From contig WNNJ02000946.1 in the NCBI GenBank assembly GCA_012934845.2, positions 57,021 through 121,020 of the forward strand: a stretch of DNA of 64,000 nt, in the 5' to 3' direction. How positions within the stretch are numbered: the first letter of the stretch is position 1; every line of letters starts with the position of its first letter. The DNA is from Pomphorhynchus laevis (Eukaryota; Acanthocephala; Palaeacanthocephala; Echinorhynchida; Pomphorhynchidae). The position numbers and the translations under genes were made by a program. Below are positions 1-9,540 of the stretch, in pieces. The notes under the pieces were generated by a model that was given only the letters and a program-made list of their open reading frames with translations, made no database searches and was not told where the DNA came from.

Positions 1-1580
1 ATCCGATAGCGTCTAGAACATGCCCGCCATATGTTTTCAGGGCATGTGATGGATATAACCTAGGTTTCCCTATCTCAGACCAAATACGTTTCGGAAGTAT
101 TGAAACACTTGCGCCTGTGTCGAATTCCATGTTGATGAGCTTATTATTAATAATCAGCTTTATTATAGGTACGACTTTATCGATTCTGATCGTATTTAAA
201 GCATTTAATTGCGACATTTAATTCGTTTCCACCCAGCGAATTTCGTTCCTGTTGAATGCCGATTCTTTACTTCGACAACATACACGAAAGTGACCCCTTC
301 AGCTACAGCGTAAACAATTCTTATTTCTTGCTGGACACACTAGCTGACCATCATGACGTCTTTCACATCGTGGACATGTATCTCTCTATATTGGTCTTGA
401 CTGATTTCTATAAAAAGACCTGGGTTGAATATCGGCATTCTTTCTAAGTGCGTTGATCTCTTATGTTTCTTGCTTGATGCGAAGTGCTTCAACTTGTCCT
501 TCTTGATCCTTGGATGACATTATTCTATGACTACTCTGAATTAACTCATGAGTATTGCATACTCTCAAAACTTCATCAAGCAAAGGGGAATCCATCTGAA
601 GTAAAGAGTTTCGGACGCTTGAATGTGGTGTATTCATAACAATATTATCGTTTATCCGATCGTCGATTGCCTGCTTCTCAGTGACAATCGTCTGTTTGTA
701 GAAGTGGCAGTTACGTGCCTCCTCTTTTAATCTGGCCAACCATTCACTATCAAATCAGCTAACTGAGTCTACGTATTTAAATATAATTATAAAATAAACA
801 AAACATAATAATGCTAAATCAAAATTTAATAATTAAATAATAAAATAAATAATTGTTTTTAGATTTTTTATAATTTAAATCAAGTTAAAATAAAAAATTG
901 AAATTTAAAATAAACGTCATTTTTATGAATTGACTAATAAATAACAGACGTTGTATCATAATAAGAATTAGATGTCATCAGGAGGAACTGCTATGCTATC
1001 ATGTTTCGGCCCCCTAACTCATTTTCATTCATTGTACATTGCATGAAATCATACCGTGAGGTTATTGCATGGGTAGGTTTCACAAAATGTTCCGCGGGTA
1101 ATTGTAGTATCTGGGCGAATGACACATCCTCTATAGTCTGACCTGCATTCAATTGATTTATCATTTGATAGGTTTCAGGACCTACCCAAGAAAGCAAGAA
1201 TTGTTTCTTTTGTACGTCCTTCTCAACACCTTGCGATTTAAAGTGGTGTTCAAGTTGCTCGGTATAATCCGACCATGATTCGATGTTCTTTGTAAATTGT
1301 CTATAGACTGAGATCGGACTATGTTCTGCACCCGTAGTTGTTCCACTGCTTTGTCCGATAAGCCGTTCTAGCAGCCGATTTTGATGCTGCAGAATGTTTT
1401 TGAGTGAAACATACTCGTCGCCAGTTGTCATGACTACAATTATTAAACGCCAAACACTTAAAGTAGTTTTTTTTGTCAAAAAGCACAACCGTTTCACTTT
1501 TATAGGGTTCACAATAGTGTACAGTTTTCCGGCAACTTTCATTACTAGTTTCTATACGAACATGGTTTCATTCACACTTT
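1..1580 (-). mobile_element. Ty3/gypsy LTR retrotransposon, 5' part (fossil, cut by window edge)
   Basis: Remains of a Ty3/gypsy element read on the minus strand. Parts seen: a likely 5' LTR end at about 1434-1580; a gag N-terminal region (991-1433) starting with M-T-T-G-D-E and close in sequence to the gag of the more complete element at 16895-21319; a further gag part (461-739); and an aspartic protease part with a D-T-G-A-S motif (about 1-200). A 260-bp Naiad tail lies inside gag (751-1010), so the gypsy copy is older than that insertion. Reverse transcriptase and integrase would lie left of the window. The copy is broken. The family is related to, but distinct from, the element at 16895. 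Confidence 0.85.
751..1010 (-). repeat. Naiad 3'-end tail repeat inserted in gypsy gag
   Basis: About 260 bp matching the 3' end of the Naiad elements at 9212-9540 and 38095-38230. On the minus strand it runs from GGGGCCGAAAC through GCAGTTCCTCCTGATGAC to the terminal CGTAGACTCAGTTAGCTG. It interrupts gag of the gypsy fossil. The simplest reading is a severely 5'-truncated Naiad insertion; a non-autonomous element sharing the same 3' end is the alternative. Confidence 0.8.
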
Positions 1581-1611
1581 AATGTCAAGCGACATCTTTT
1601 ATCTTAAGTGG

Positions 1612-1977
1612 CTACTCGTTCATTGAGTTGCGCACAACTGCTGCCACAAGATCAAATCTTGAAACTGACCGAAAATCGCCTTGAACTATCTGAAAGAGAA
1701 CTCTGGTCTGTCGCAAAGGATCGCGATGTTTAGAATAGTTTGCTTCAAGCACTGCCTCCACGACTCGACACCCAGACCAGTGGTTAACAGGAAAAATCTT
1801 GTGTGTTATTATTGGTTCTTTCTTGTCAAGAAATTGTTGTTGTAACAAAAGCTGTTTATCCAGATGACATTTTAATGCCTTTAAAAATTTCATATATCTT
1901 TGACATTTTGTGAGATGCAAGTATAGTTCACGACTGAGACTAGGCATAACTAAAGCTATTACACTTCGATGAACCAT
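1612..1977 (-). CDS. Unidentified 121-codon open frame upstream of gypsy LTR
   Basis: An open frame of 121 codons on the minus strand just upstream of the gypsy 5' region. Composition looks more coding-like than the surrounding AT-rich DNA, and a glutamine/leucine-rich stretch follows a lysine-rich start. I do not recognise the product. Its last 40 or so codons are carried in the duplicate at 43652-44649, so this DNA travelled with the gypsy 5' region. It could be a host exon beside the insertion, part of a longer LTR or leader, or chance. Confidence 0.25.
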   Translation of the reverse strand: MVHRSVIALVMPSLSRELYLHLTKCQRYMKFLKALKCHLDKQLLLQQQFLDKKEPIITHKIFPVNHWSGCRVVEAVLEANYSKHRDPLRQTRVLFQIVQGDFRSVSRFDLVAAVVRNSMNE

Positions 1978-2220
1978 TCTTTCAATAGTGATAAATACTT
2001 AAGGCGATCATATATCATAATTTAGAACAGTTTGAATGATTTTGAAATGTTTAAATGAATGATATCTTCTGATGACTCGTATTTATTGATACGTATGATT
2101 TAGCGTCATAATGTGGGTTGGTGTCGTGTGTCAAAGGAATGCTTGAAAAAATCTAGAAAGTTCGTTGACGATTCAGTTGAAGATGTTTAAAAAGATTTAT
2201 CGTTGATGATGCTTGAAGAA
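1750..2220. other. Spacer without recognisable gene
   Basis: Apart from the end of the unidentified open frame (to 1977), I see no coding pattern, repeat or RNA gene between the gypsy upstream region and the L2-like fragment. It may be decayed LINE sequence. Confidence 0.4.
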
Positions 2221-3880
2221 CTAAGGTGCACACGATGAGCCTTTAGGAATTTGGAACCGACAAGGTAAAATATAGTTCAGGATGGTGTAGAGCTCATTGT
2301 TGAAAAGTAAGGATATACTATCAGCTGCAAAGAAGGTTACATTATACGACAAAAAATAGAGTAAAGGATATCGGAGCGCGAGAGAAGAAGGTGGAGGAGT
2401 TTCCATAGTCGAGATTAAGTTGGGGGAGGTGCGAATAGGAGTGCACGGGATAGTGATATTAACATTGATGAGAAAATGATCAGCAAAACTAGGACCTGAG
2501 ATTGTAAATGAAGCGTTTGCAATGATACTGTTGGGAAAAGCGATAATATCAAGAGCGCCACCGATAATTTGGGGGAGGAGATTGGTTACTAAATGGAGAC
2601 CAAAGTCGGATAGAAAATTTACAAGTTTCACTGAATAGGAATAAGAAGAGCTATCTAGACGGATGTTGAAATCGCCAAAGAAAATTAAAGGTAAAGAAGA
2701 AAGTGAACGGTTTGATAGTAGATCGGCGAGTTCATTGAAATATAGGCAAGATGGTGGAGATGAACCCGGTTGATAGATGATTTCAAGTTGAATAAAGAAA
2801 GAAAATGAAGATTTAAGATGGATAATTTATATGTAGTGCAAGTTAATGGGAAATCGATTTTCTTAAGAAACGCAGGGATTCGAGCAAAGACGACGAGTCT
2901 GCAAGATTAGAAGTAGTTGATTTCGCTGAGTTAATGAGGCAAGCGGAGTCAACAATAGAAGATCCATAAGAATTTAGGTTACCGATAGCACAGTCGTCCG
3001 AATAATTATGCAAGGATTGAACAAGACAAAATATCAAGTGATTGTTGGGGGCGGAAGAGATCGTGAAATAAGCCAGTTTTGTGAAGAATGAAACGCGTGC
3101 TAAGAATAGCTCGATGAAAATAATGTTTTGTATCATTGTTGGCTGGAGAAAGTTGAGGAGGAAAGACATATCGCCAACGGATTTTTGGACGTAGGTGCAC
3201 TACACTAAAATGTTTATTTACTTTTTTGATGACAAGAGATTACTCTATATTGTTTTTGAGTCGATGCTTTTTAAGATGATCATAGAGGAAGTTGATCAAT
3301 TTCAGAGAGTGAACTATCGGCAAAATACGCAAGCGTATTTTGATGGTACGAGTTATCAACCAGTTGAGGTAGTTAAAAAGTTGATATAGGATAGTGTAGG
3401 TTTGTGTACGGTTTCTAAGAACAACTTTTAAAAGTAGGGAGACGATAAGAAACGGGCGCCGAAAGAAAGTGGAGATATATCACTGAAGAGAGGCAGATTA
3501 TCGGTAGAAAGAATCGTGGCAACGAGTGAGCGGAACAGCGGAAACATCGGCATCAGGACGGGATTGGGGAGATTTGAAATCAGATGGTTCAACGTTAGAG
3601 ATTATAATACTCCTATTCCGATAAGTAAATCGCTTACTGGAAAGGAGGAGTAACGAGAGTAGTTGAGAGAGGGTCAAATACTCTGAAGTCAATAGACTCA
3701 GACGTAGAAGAACGATAAAAAAGGATAGATGAATGTAGCAGAGGTACAATGAGAGGTATTCAAGGTGTCGAAAATATATGAACACGATTGAATGAGGATA
3801 TATTAGAACGATAAATACACACCGAGAACAATGTAAGAACGACATTGGGAATGCTGGAAGCGAGATGGGCAGAAAGAGGA
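2221..3880 (-). mobile_element. L2-like LINE fragment (ORF1 end and endonuclease)
   Basis: Minus-strand fragment of the L2-like LINE family also found at 4440-11580 and 26690-30450. The endonuclease part is recognisable: a stretch at 2640-2760 translates as N-E-L-A-D-L-L followed by F-F-G-D-F-N-I-R-L-D, the APE-type G-D-F-N motif, and 2221-2631 matches the following region containing G-G-A-L-(D/N)-I-I-A and S-D-H-F-L. The stretch 2843-3170 matches the S-D-D part of the endonuclease. An ORF1-like region lies upstream (3498-3845). No reverse transcriptase part is seen. Frames are interrupted, so this is a decayed copy. Confidence 0.65.
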
Positions 3881-4439
3881 TATCAGGTGACTTGCCATAT
3901 AATCAGTGCTGGCAATGTGCAGAATCGAAATATTTCATTGCAATACATTCCAACAGTATACTTTAAACAGAACCATTCGATACTGACATCGAAGGACGAA
4001 TGATCATATCAATATGTCTCTTATAATTCATCAAAATTTGAACGTGCAAATGAAACACAATGTTAATATGTATCTACAGCAACGGTTTTCACTGGTGATA
4101 TCTCCGACTGATTCATTTCGCTACTATCGCTATCAGATACCAAAATAATATAGGACTAACGTGTTTTGTGACTTATAACCATATCAGGCTGTTTGAATGA
4201 AATTGAGGGTACATGATATAATCAGAAATCAAATTATCACTATCATCTTAAATCACAAGGTTGGAGCTAAGTGCTAATGAAAAGTACGAAATAAGCACAA
4301 ATGTGCTTTTAAATGTTGATATATATTTCACCAACAGTAGAAATAGTGGAATAAATATATTTCATATAACCTTTATTTCGCGATAATATTCTTTTTCAAT
4401 TGGATGAAATACAATTGAAACGCGTTTGATATGCTCAAA
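3881..4439. other. AT-rich spacer between two LINE pieces
   Basis: No open frame with recognisable similarity. It separates the L2-like endonuclease fragment from the 3' half of the split L2-like LINE. Nothing further can be supported. Confidence 0.4.
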
Positions 4440-5391
4440 CGCATTATCAATGGATTTCAGGCTGCATAGATTGAATGCCACATGTTTGTAGAGGAGGTAA
4501 GTACGGAGGCGGAATTTGTATGTAATAAAGGAGGGAGCGCGGCGGACGTCGAGTGGGAGCTAATTCTAGGCAAGTTGGCGGCGACTAGGAAGGATCGGAG
4601 ACCGTAGGTGTTTGTTAGAGTAATTGGGAACATAGAGTAAGAGAGAATTACGGAAACGTAGTGATAGAGAGAGGTAGGACGAGTGTCGTCAATGAAAGGA
4701 GGTTGATGAACGTTGGGAATCCGACAGCGATGAGACGAAAAGGTATGAGGCGGAGTTGTATGCGGATGAGGATGGTGGGCTACGATAGTTGGGCGAGATA
4801 TGTGGATGTGTGGTCAAAGCGATGGAGATGTAGAAGCACTCTAACGGCAGATTTAATGATGCGTTGTAGAGGTAGGATGATGGATTTTGGAGAATTGGCG
4901 AAAAGGCTAAGGCAGTAATCGATTTTAGGGAAGAGAAGCGATTAAACAAGAGACATACAAGAATGAGAGGCGATAAAAGGGCGGATATGGCGGATGTCAC
5001 GGAGAATCAAGTTAGTCGAGCAGACCTTGCCACTGACGAAGGGTTAAAGGGAAAGATGATCATCGAAATGAAATCCTAAGAAAGTGATATTGTGGACTAT
5101 GAGGATTATTGATTAGGCAAAATATACAGGGGAGGAGATATGTTAGGTTGGCGGGGGAGGATCCACATTATTTTGGACTTGTCTGGGTTTGGAACGAGAC
5201 GAAGATGAAAGAGACGTTTGTAGATAGAAGAAATACAGTTGGAGGCAGAAATTGAGGTATCGTGTATGCGATGGGCGGGTGCATGAGCATATGTGATGAT
5301 GTCATCGGTGTATTGCATAACGTTAAGAGAGTAAGGTTTGATAAACGGAGAGAGATCGTCAAGTAGAAGAGAGAAAAGCAGGGGTCCTAGT
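4440..5391 (-). mobile_element. L2-like LINE, 3' half (RT core to C-terminus), split by Naiad
   Basis: Minus strand. It begins at the V-L-G-P-L-L-F motif of a LINE reverse transcriptase at the right edge (near 5391), then shows a degenerate YADD box (Y-T-D-D), L-x-L-x-P-D-K-S-K at about 5170-5200 and the C-terminal region (about 4689-4960) aligned with that of the copy at 26749-27312. The 5' half ends in the G-V-P codons at 9541, directly across the Naiad insertion, so 4440-5391 and 9541-11580 are two halves of a single LINE interrupted by 4.1 kb of foreign DNA. Frameshifts are present. Confidence 0.8.
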
Positions 5392-5395
5392 ACTG

Positions 5396-5770
5396 GAAAA
5401 TACCTAAGTACTAATGATTTCAATTTTAGATCTTTTAAATGTAACAGAAAAAATTGTATAGTTTGTGATGTTATAAATAATAATAATTGTATTGTAAGTA
5501 ATACGACAAACAAATGTTTTTCATTAAATATTAATAATAATTGTAACTGCAATACCGCAGGTGTAGTGTATCTAATACAATGTACATGTGGATTGCAATA
5601 TATAGGAAAACAATATTTCATAAACATATGAGATCAATAGGACATGATATTGAAAACTGTAAATTATTTATTTTAGAACATATTATCAAAGAAAACATTT
5701 CAATATTAAATAAAAAACTATTAGAAAAAGAAGATTTTTAGATTAAAACGCTTAATTCCATGTACCCATT
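5396..5770 (+). pseudogene. Naiad GIY-YIG endonuclease domain
   Basis: Translation gives a Cys-rich start (C-N-R-K-N-C-I-V-C, then C-N-C), then V-V-Y-L-I-Q-C-T-C-G-L-Q-Y-I-G-K, the GIY-YIG signature with the cysteines usual in PLE endonucleases. After a break near 5628 the frame continues with H-D-I-E-N-C-K and E-H-I-I-K, then N-S-M-Y-P-L-G-L-N, the usual end of the domain. The domain cleaves DNA at the insertion site in PLE retrotransposition. The extreme 5' end is missing because the element joins the L2-like LINE at 5392. An in-frame TAG near 5749, just before I-K-T-L-N, is shared with the copy at 39362. Confidence 0.8.
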
Positions 5771-5778
5771 AGGATTAA

Positions 5779-6318
5779 ATGGACGTGGTACAAGAAATTG
5801 GCAGAAGTAGTATAATACATAATAAACAACTATATTATAATAATCCGGTAAAACGCAAACCAAGAAGTCATTATGATAAAAGGAATAGAAAAAATAGAGT
5901 TAAAAATATTAAAAAAGATATGTATATAAATGAACAATTAGAAATGTTAAAACAACTTTTAAGAGATAATAAGCTAAAAGATCTTTATGTAAATATAAGA
6001 AGTTTTTCTAAAGATATCATATGTTCAATAAATCAAAAATTAATTAACGACTATGATAGGCTAAGTTGTATAATAGACAGTTATTGTAATACAAAATACT
6101 ATAATCGTACAATAAATGTTAATAATAACAATAGAAAATATACATTAACCATAAACTTCATTAATAAATGTATAGATAACATAAATATAGCCGGACTTTT
6201 AAATAATTCTAAAAGTAAAGAAATAATAGGGTCAGATTTAAGTAAATATATTCCTAAAATAAGGTATAAACTCCTACCACCATTAGGACGGAAAATTTGT
6301 AATTATAATAAGAATTGA
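5779..6318 (+). pseudogene. Naiad linker region between endonuclease and CxC motif
   Basis: A 179-codon open frame rich in Lys, Asn and Ile, between the GIY-YIG domain and the CxC motif. It starts with a basic stretch (K-R-K-P-R-S-H-Y-D-K-R-N-R-K) that could bind nucleic acid. A closely similar copy lies at 39440-39960. No catalytic motif is visible; the role is inferred from position. Confidence 0.65.
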
Positions 6319-6490
6319 GATCTATATGTAACGATAATATTAGAAACATAATGGAAACAGAATGCAATTGTAAAAGTTTCAATTTTGATAAAATAAATAA
6401 ACATATATGTACCCATAATCTAGCATTAATTGAAAATGATGAATTAAGGAAAATGCTATCAACAGGGTATAAATATAGATTAAATAATTA
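6315..6490 (+). pseudogene. Naiad CxC motif region, first (truncated) copy
   Basis: Encodes M-E-T-E-C-N-C-K-S-F and H-I-C-T-H-N-L, the Cys-x-Cys linker characteristic of N-terminal-endonuclease PLEs. The Naiad match stops near 6489, and an unrelated LINE endonuclease scrap follows before the same region begins again at about 6809. Confidence 0.7.
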
Positions 6491-6494
6491 TCAT

Positions 6495-6806
6495 AGTCTT
6501 TTATTTTATGTAGTCTTTTAGTCTGATAGTCTTTCAGTCAGTGTATTGCATCGCGATAATGAAGAAGTCGGTTATCAATCCTTATGGTGTAACCTAGAAA
6601 GTCCTGGTTCCTCGCTTGTGATTGGGTTTGTTTATAGACCCCCATGACATCTACTGAACGTCTTTGAAACGAGTTAGAACCATTTAACGTTCAAGAAAGT
6701 TTGATTATTCTAGGTGATTTCAACATACCCCAAGTATACTGGTTAAGTTATTATCGTTTGAGTGGTTGTGATTTTGAATCATCTGAATTACTTGATTCAA
6801 TAAACG
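6495..6806 (+). mobile_element. CR1/Jockey-type LINE endonuclease scrap
   Basis: Sequence between the two Naiad CxC copies translates, with interruptions, as V-I-G-F-V-Y-R-P-P and then I-I-L-G-D-F-N-I-P-Q-V-Y-W, two consecutive motifs of an APE-type LINE endonuclease. No other part of that LINE is present. It was probably picked up by template switching or was the target into which the second Naiad copy inserted. Confidence 0.6.
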
Positions 6807-6808
6807 AA

Positions 6809-7405
6809 CTTTGTAATTATAATAAAGAATTAAAATCAATATGTAACGATAATATTAGAAACATAATGGAAACAGAATGCAATTGTAAAAGTCTTAGTTT
6901 TGATAAAATAAATGAACATATATGTACCCATAATCTAGAATTAATTGAAAATTGTGAATTAAGAAAGCTGCTATCAAAAGGGTATAAATATAGATTAAAT
7001 AACAACAACGACAAAAATAAAATTTACAGTTCGTTATATAATAACTTAAATGATTACTTTAGTAAGCTGATTAATAGTGAAAGCTCGAATATATCTAAGA
7101 TAAAAATTTGGAAAGATTATATATTTGATAAAATTAAAAATAAAATGAAAATAACAAACAATTATAAAAGGAAAGATAAAATTAATAAAGATATGTATAA
7201 AGAACTTACTAAATTAAAGGATAACTATATAATAACAACTATTGATAAAGCTAGTAATAACTTTGTCTTCATATGCAAAAAGCTTTATTATGATATACTA
7301 ATGAAAGAGGTTAATTCTAATGATTTAAATGTAAATCCAACATATGAACGTAGTGAGTTGAGTTTAGAAACAATTATTACAAGTCACTGTTCTATAATGG
7401 TATAA
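6809..7405 (+). pseudogene. Naiad CxC linker and start of RT, second copy
   Basis: Open frame covering the second CxC region (E-T-E-C-N-C-K-S-L, then H-I-C-T-H-N-L) and a Lys/Asn/Ile-rich stretch leading to I-D-K-A-S-N-N-F-V-F-I-C-K-K-L-Y, the conserved segment upstream of the PLE RT fingers. It is nearly identical to 39964-40458, so both copies come from a recently active source. The frame is then broken, with RT motifs continuing in another frame. Confidence 0.75.
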
Positions 7406-8545
7406 AAAGGGGATAAAGGTTGAATCAGATAATAAAACTATACCTATACTATATTGGAATCCAAAATTACATAAAAATCCAATAAAACCTAGGTTCATAT
7501 GTAGTGCGTTTAAATGTACATTAAAACCACTTTCTGTCTATATGAATAAAATACTTAAAGTAATTAAAGCACACTTTAAAAAATATTGCAAGGTAATCGA
7601 AATTAATACTGGTATAAAACACTATTTCAGTATTAATTCTACAAAAGAATTTTTAGAACACAAAAGGAATAAATTTTCAAAATATAAATACATACGATTT
7701 TAGTACGCTTTATACAAATCTAGATTTAGTAGATATTAAAGAAGCGTTAGTAAAATTAATTAATCTTATATTCGGAAAAAGATATACATATATATGTTAT
7801 AATAATTATAACGCCTATCTAACAAAAATTAAACCATCAAGTAAATATAAATATATGGATAAAATTGAATTAATAGAATCCTTAAATATTTTGATAAATC
7901 AAAATTTATTTAAAAGTAGGGACATCTATATTTAGACAAGTAAAAGGTGTTCCAATGGGTGGTAATAGTAGCCCAATTATAGCTTACTTGTTTTTAAGCT
8001 TTATAGAATATGAATTTGTTCATAACTGTGTAAAAACTAAATCTAAACAATATAAATATATGAAATATATGTTTCGATACATTGATGATATATGTGTATT
8101 TAATTCTAATAATTTTTATTCAATTAGTGAACAAATTTATCCAGAAAGCCTTATTCTTAACAAAACCAATATTAATGATAAAGAAGGTGTATATCTAGAT
8201 ATGAACATTAAATTAACATTAACTAAAACTACTATTAATTTATATCGTAAAGATGACATATTTAAATTTACAAGAAACATATTTTTGCATGAGCATTCAT
8301 GCATACCATATAATATTAAATATAATACATTAAATAATGAAATTTTAAGAATTGCAACAATATGTAATGATATTGGCTTTCTTCAAAATCATTTAAATAA
8401 TTTAATAGATACATTTTTCAAACTAGGTTACTATAAAAATAAAAACAAACAAAAAATAGTAAAATATATAAATCAACACGATAATATAAAGAATAAATTT
8501 AAACTCTTAAGTGGCGAATTTTTATGGATGGATAATAAATAATAT
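7405..8545 (+). pseudogene. Naiad reverse transcriptase
   Basis: PLE reverse transcriptase, interrupted but with motifs in order: Y-W-N-P-K-L-H-K-N-P with K-P-R-F-I (about 7455-7500), Y-A-L-Y-T-N-L-D-L (about 7705), V-P-M-G-G-N-S-S-P-I-I-A (7950-7980), F-R-Y-I-D-D-I-C-V-F (8070-8100, catalytic Asp pair) and Y-L-D-M-N-I-K-L-T-L (8190-8220). PLE RTs are the closest relatives of telomerase RT. The open part at 7955-8542 covers palm and thumb and ends just before the 3' UTR. Repeats of the last third occur at 37344-38030. Confidence 0.85.
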
Positions 8546-8567
8546 ACTTTGTGTTTGAATAAGATAC

Positions 8568-9193
8568 CGGTTCAGAGGTATCGATTCAAGTACCTCGGAA
8601 CCATACTCTCGGCAAGCGGCGACGTGACTTATGAACTCAATGCACGAATAAGCTCAGCGTGGACAAAATGGCGAGCGACAACAGGTGTTTTATGTGACCG
8701 TCGCATCAAGGATCACCTGAAATCAAAGATCTACCGCTCAATCATTCGCTTTGTGGCTATGTACGGCACAGAGTGCTTGCCTATTACCAAGGCAGCGGAA
8801 CGACGCTTTGCGGTCATGGATACGAAAATGCTGCGGTGGATAAGCGGAATTACCCGGTATGACCACGTAACAATAATATGGACATCCTCCGAAGATACGG
8901 CGTCGCCCCTATCGCAAATAAAATGCAAGGGACCAGACTCCGGTGGTATGGCTACGTGTTGCGGAGTGAAAATTATTCCCTTGCAAAGACCGCCTTAAAG
9001 TATGAGATCATAGGCAAACGCCCGAGAGGTCGACCCAAGCACCGATGGTTAGATGGCCTTCACACAGATCTCAAGGCAGCTGGACTTCACCCAGACCAAG
9101 CCGAAAATAGAGCGAAATGGAGGGCTAAATCTCACATAGCCGACCCTGCCTCAAAGCGGGACAAAGGCTGAAGAATAAGAAGAAGAAGTGGTA
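8568..9193 (+). mobile_element. RTE-type LINE, 5'-truncated insertion in Naiad 3' UTR
   Basis: Encodes the C-terminal part of an RTE-like LINE polyprotein: F-K-Y-L-G-T-I-L, K-S-K-I-Y-R-S-I-I-R, then G-K-R-P-R-G-R-P-K-H-R-W-L-D and A-D-P-A. It matches the 3' part of the longer copy at 40468-43205. It is flanked by an 11-bp target duplication, GAATAAGATAC, at 8557-8567 and 9194-9204; the Naiad copy at 38040-38070 shows the empty site with a single copy. The 3' tail is a short GAAGAAGAAG run. The frame shifts near 8900-8990. Confidence 0.85.
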
Positions 9194-9204
9194 GAATAAG
9201 ATAC

Positions 9205-9540
9205 TAGATAGTTTTATCAGAGGAAATACATCATTAGCATGTATTTGGCCCCGCTGCTATGTTGGGTAGAAGGAGTTAGGGGCCGAAACCTGATAGCATA
9301 GCAGTTCCTCCTGATGACCTCTAATTCTTATTCTGATACAACGTCTGTTATTTATTAGTCAATTCATAAAAATTACGTTAATTTTAAATTTCAATTTTTT
9401 ATTGTAACTTGATTTAAATTATAGAAAATCTAAAAACAATTATTAATTTTATTATTTAATTATTAAATTTTGATTTAGCATTATTATGTTTTGTTTATTT
9501 TATAATTATATTAAATACGTAGACTCAGCTGATTTGATTT
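9205..9540 (+). repeat. Naiad 3' UTR and terminal tail repeat
   Basis: Runs from ACTAGATAGTTTTATCAGAG through GGCCCCGCTGCTATG, GGGGCCGAAACCTGATAGCATAGCAG and CTCCTGATGACC to CGTAGACTCAGCTGATTTG. CTGCTATG and CATAGCAG are complementary and could form a stem. It is the reference tail for copies at 751, 38095, 43206, 43458, 44385, 62581, 63600 and 63782. Confidence 0.8.

Larger units (their letters stand above)
5392..9540 (+). mobile_element. Penelope-like element, Naiad type (N-terminal GIY-YIG, CxC, RT), rearranged copy
   Basis: A PLE with permuted domains: a GIY-YIG endonuclease (5396-5770) lies upstream, a linker with a C-N-C (CxC) motif follows (6340-6500 and again 6860-7010), and the reverse transcriptase is downstream (about 7400-8545) with Y-I-D-D. 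This order defines the N-terminal-endonuclease PLEs (Naiad/Chlamys); canonical PLEs have the endonuclease C-terminal. The CxC linker occurs twice, separated by a LINE endonuclease scrap (6495-6806), so the locus is two overlapping truncated copies in tandem, a known PLE habit. The 3' UTR contains an RTE insertion (8568-9193) and ends in the tail repeat (9212-9540). The whole is inserted in an L2-like LINE. Frames are broken in several places. Confidence 0.85.

Noticed and set aside
960-1010. CTGATGA and GAAAC in the Naiad tails as a hammerhead ribozyme
   Set aside because: The words occur in the order GAAAC then CTGATGA with about 20 bases between, and no stem II/III arrangement of any hammerhead type fits.
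1394-1582. Plus-strand open frame, also seen mirrored at 43818-44006
   Set aside because: It is the complement of the gypsy LTR/gag start at both loci.
4661-4918. Plus-strand Met/Arg-rich open frame
   Set aside because: Complement of the L2-like LINE C-terminal region.
5392-9540. Selenocysteine recoding of UGA in the Naiad frames
   Set aside because: Known for some Naiads, but the clear shared interruption here is TAG and I saw no SECIS-like structure; other breaks look like ordinary decay.
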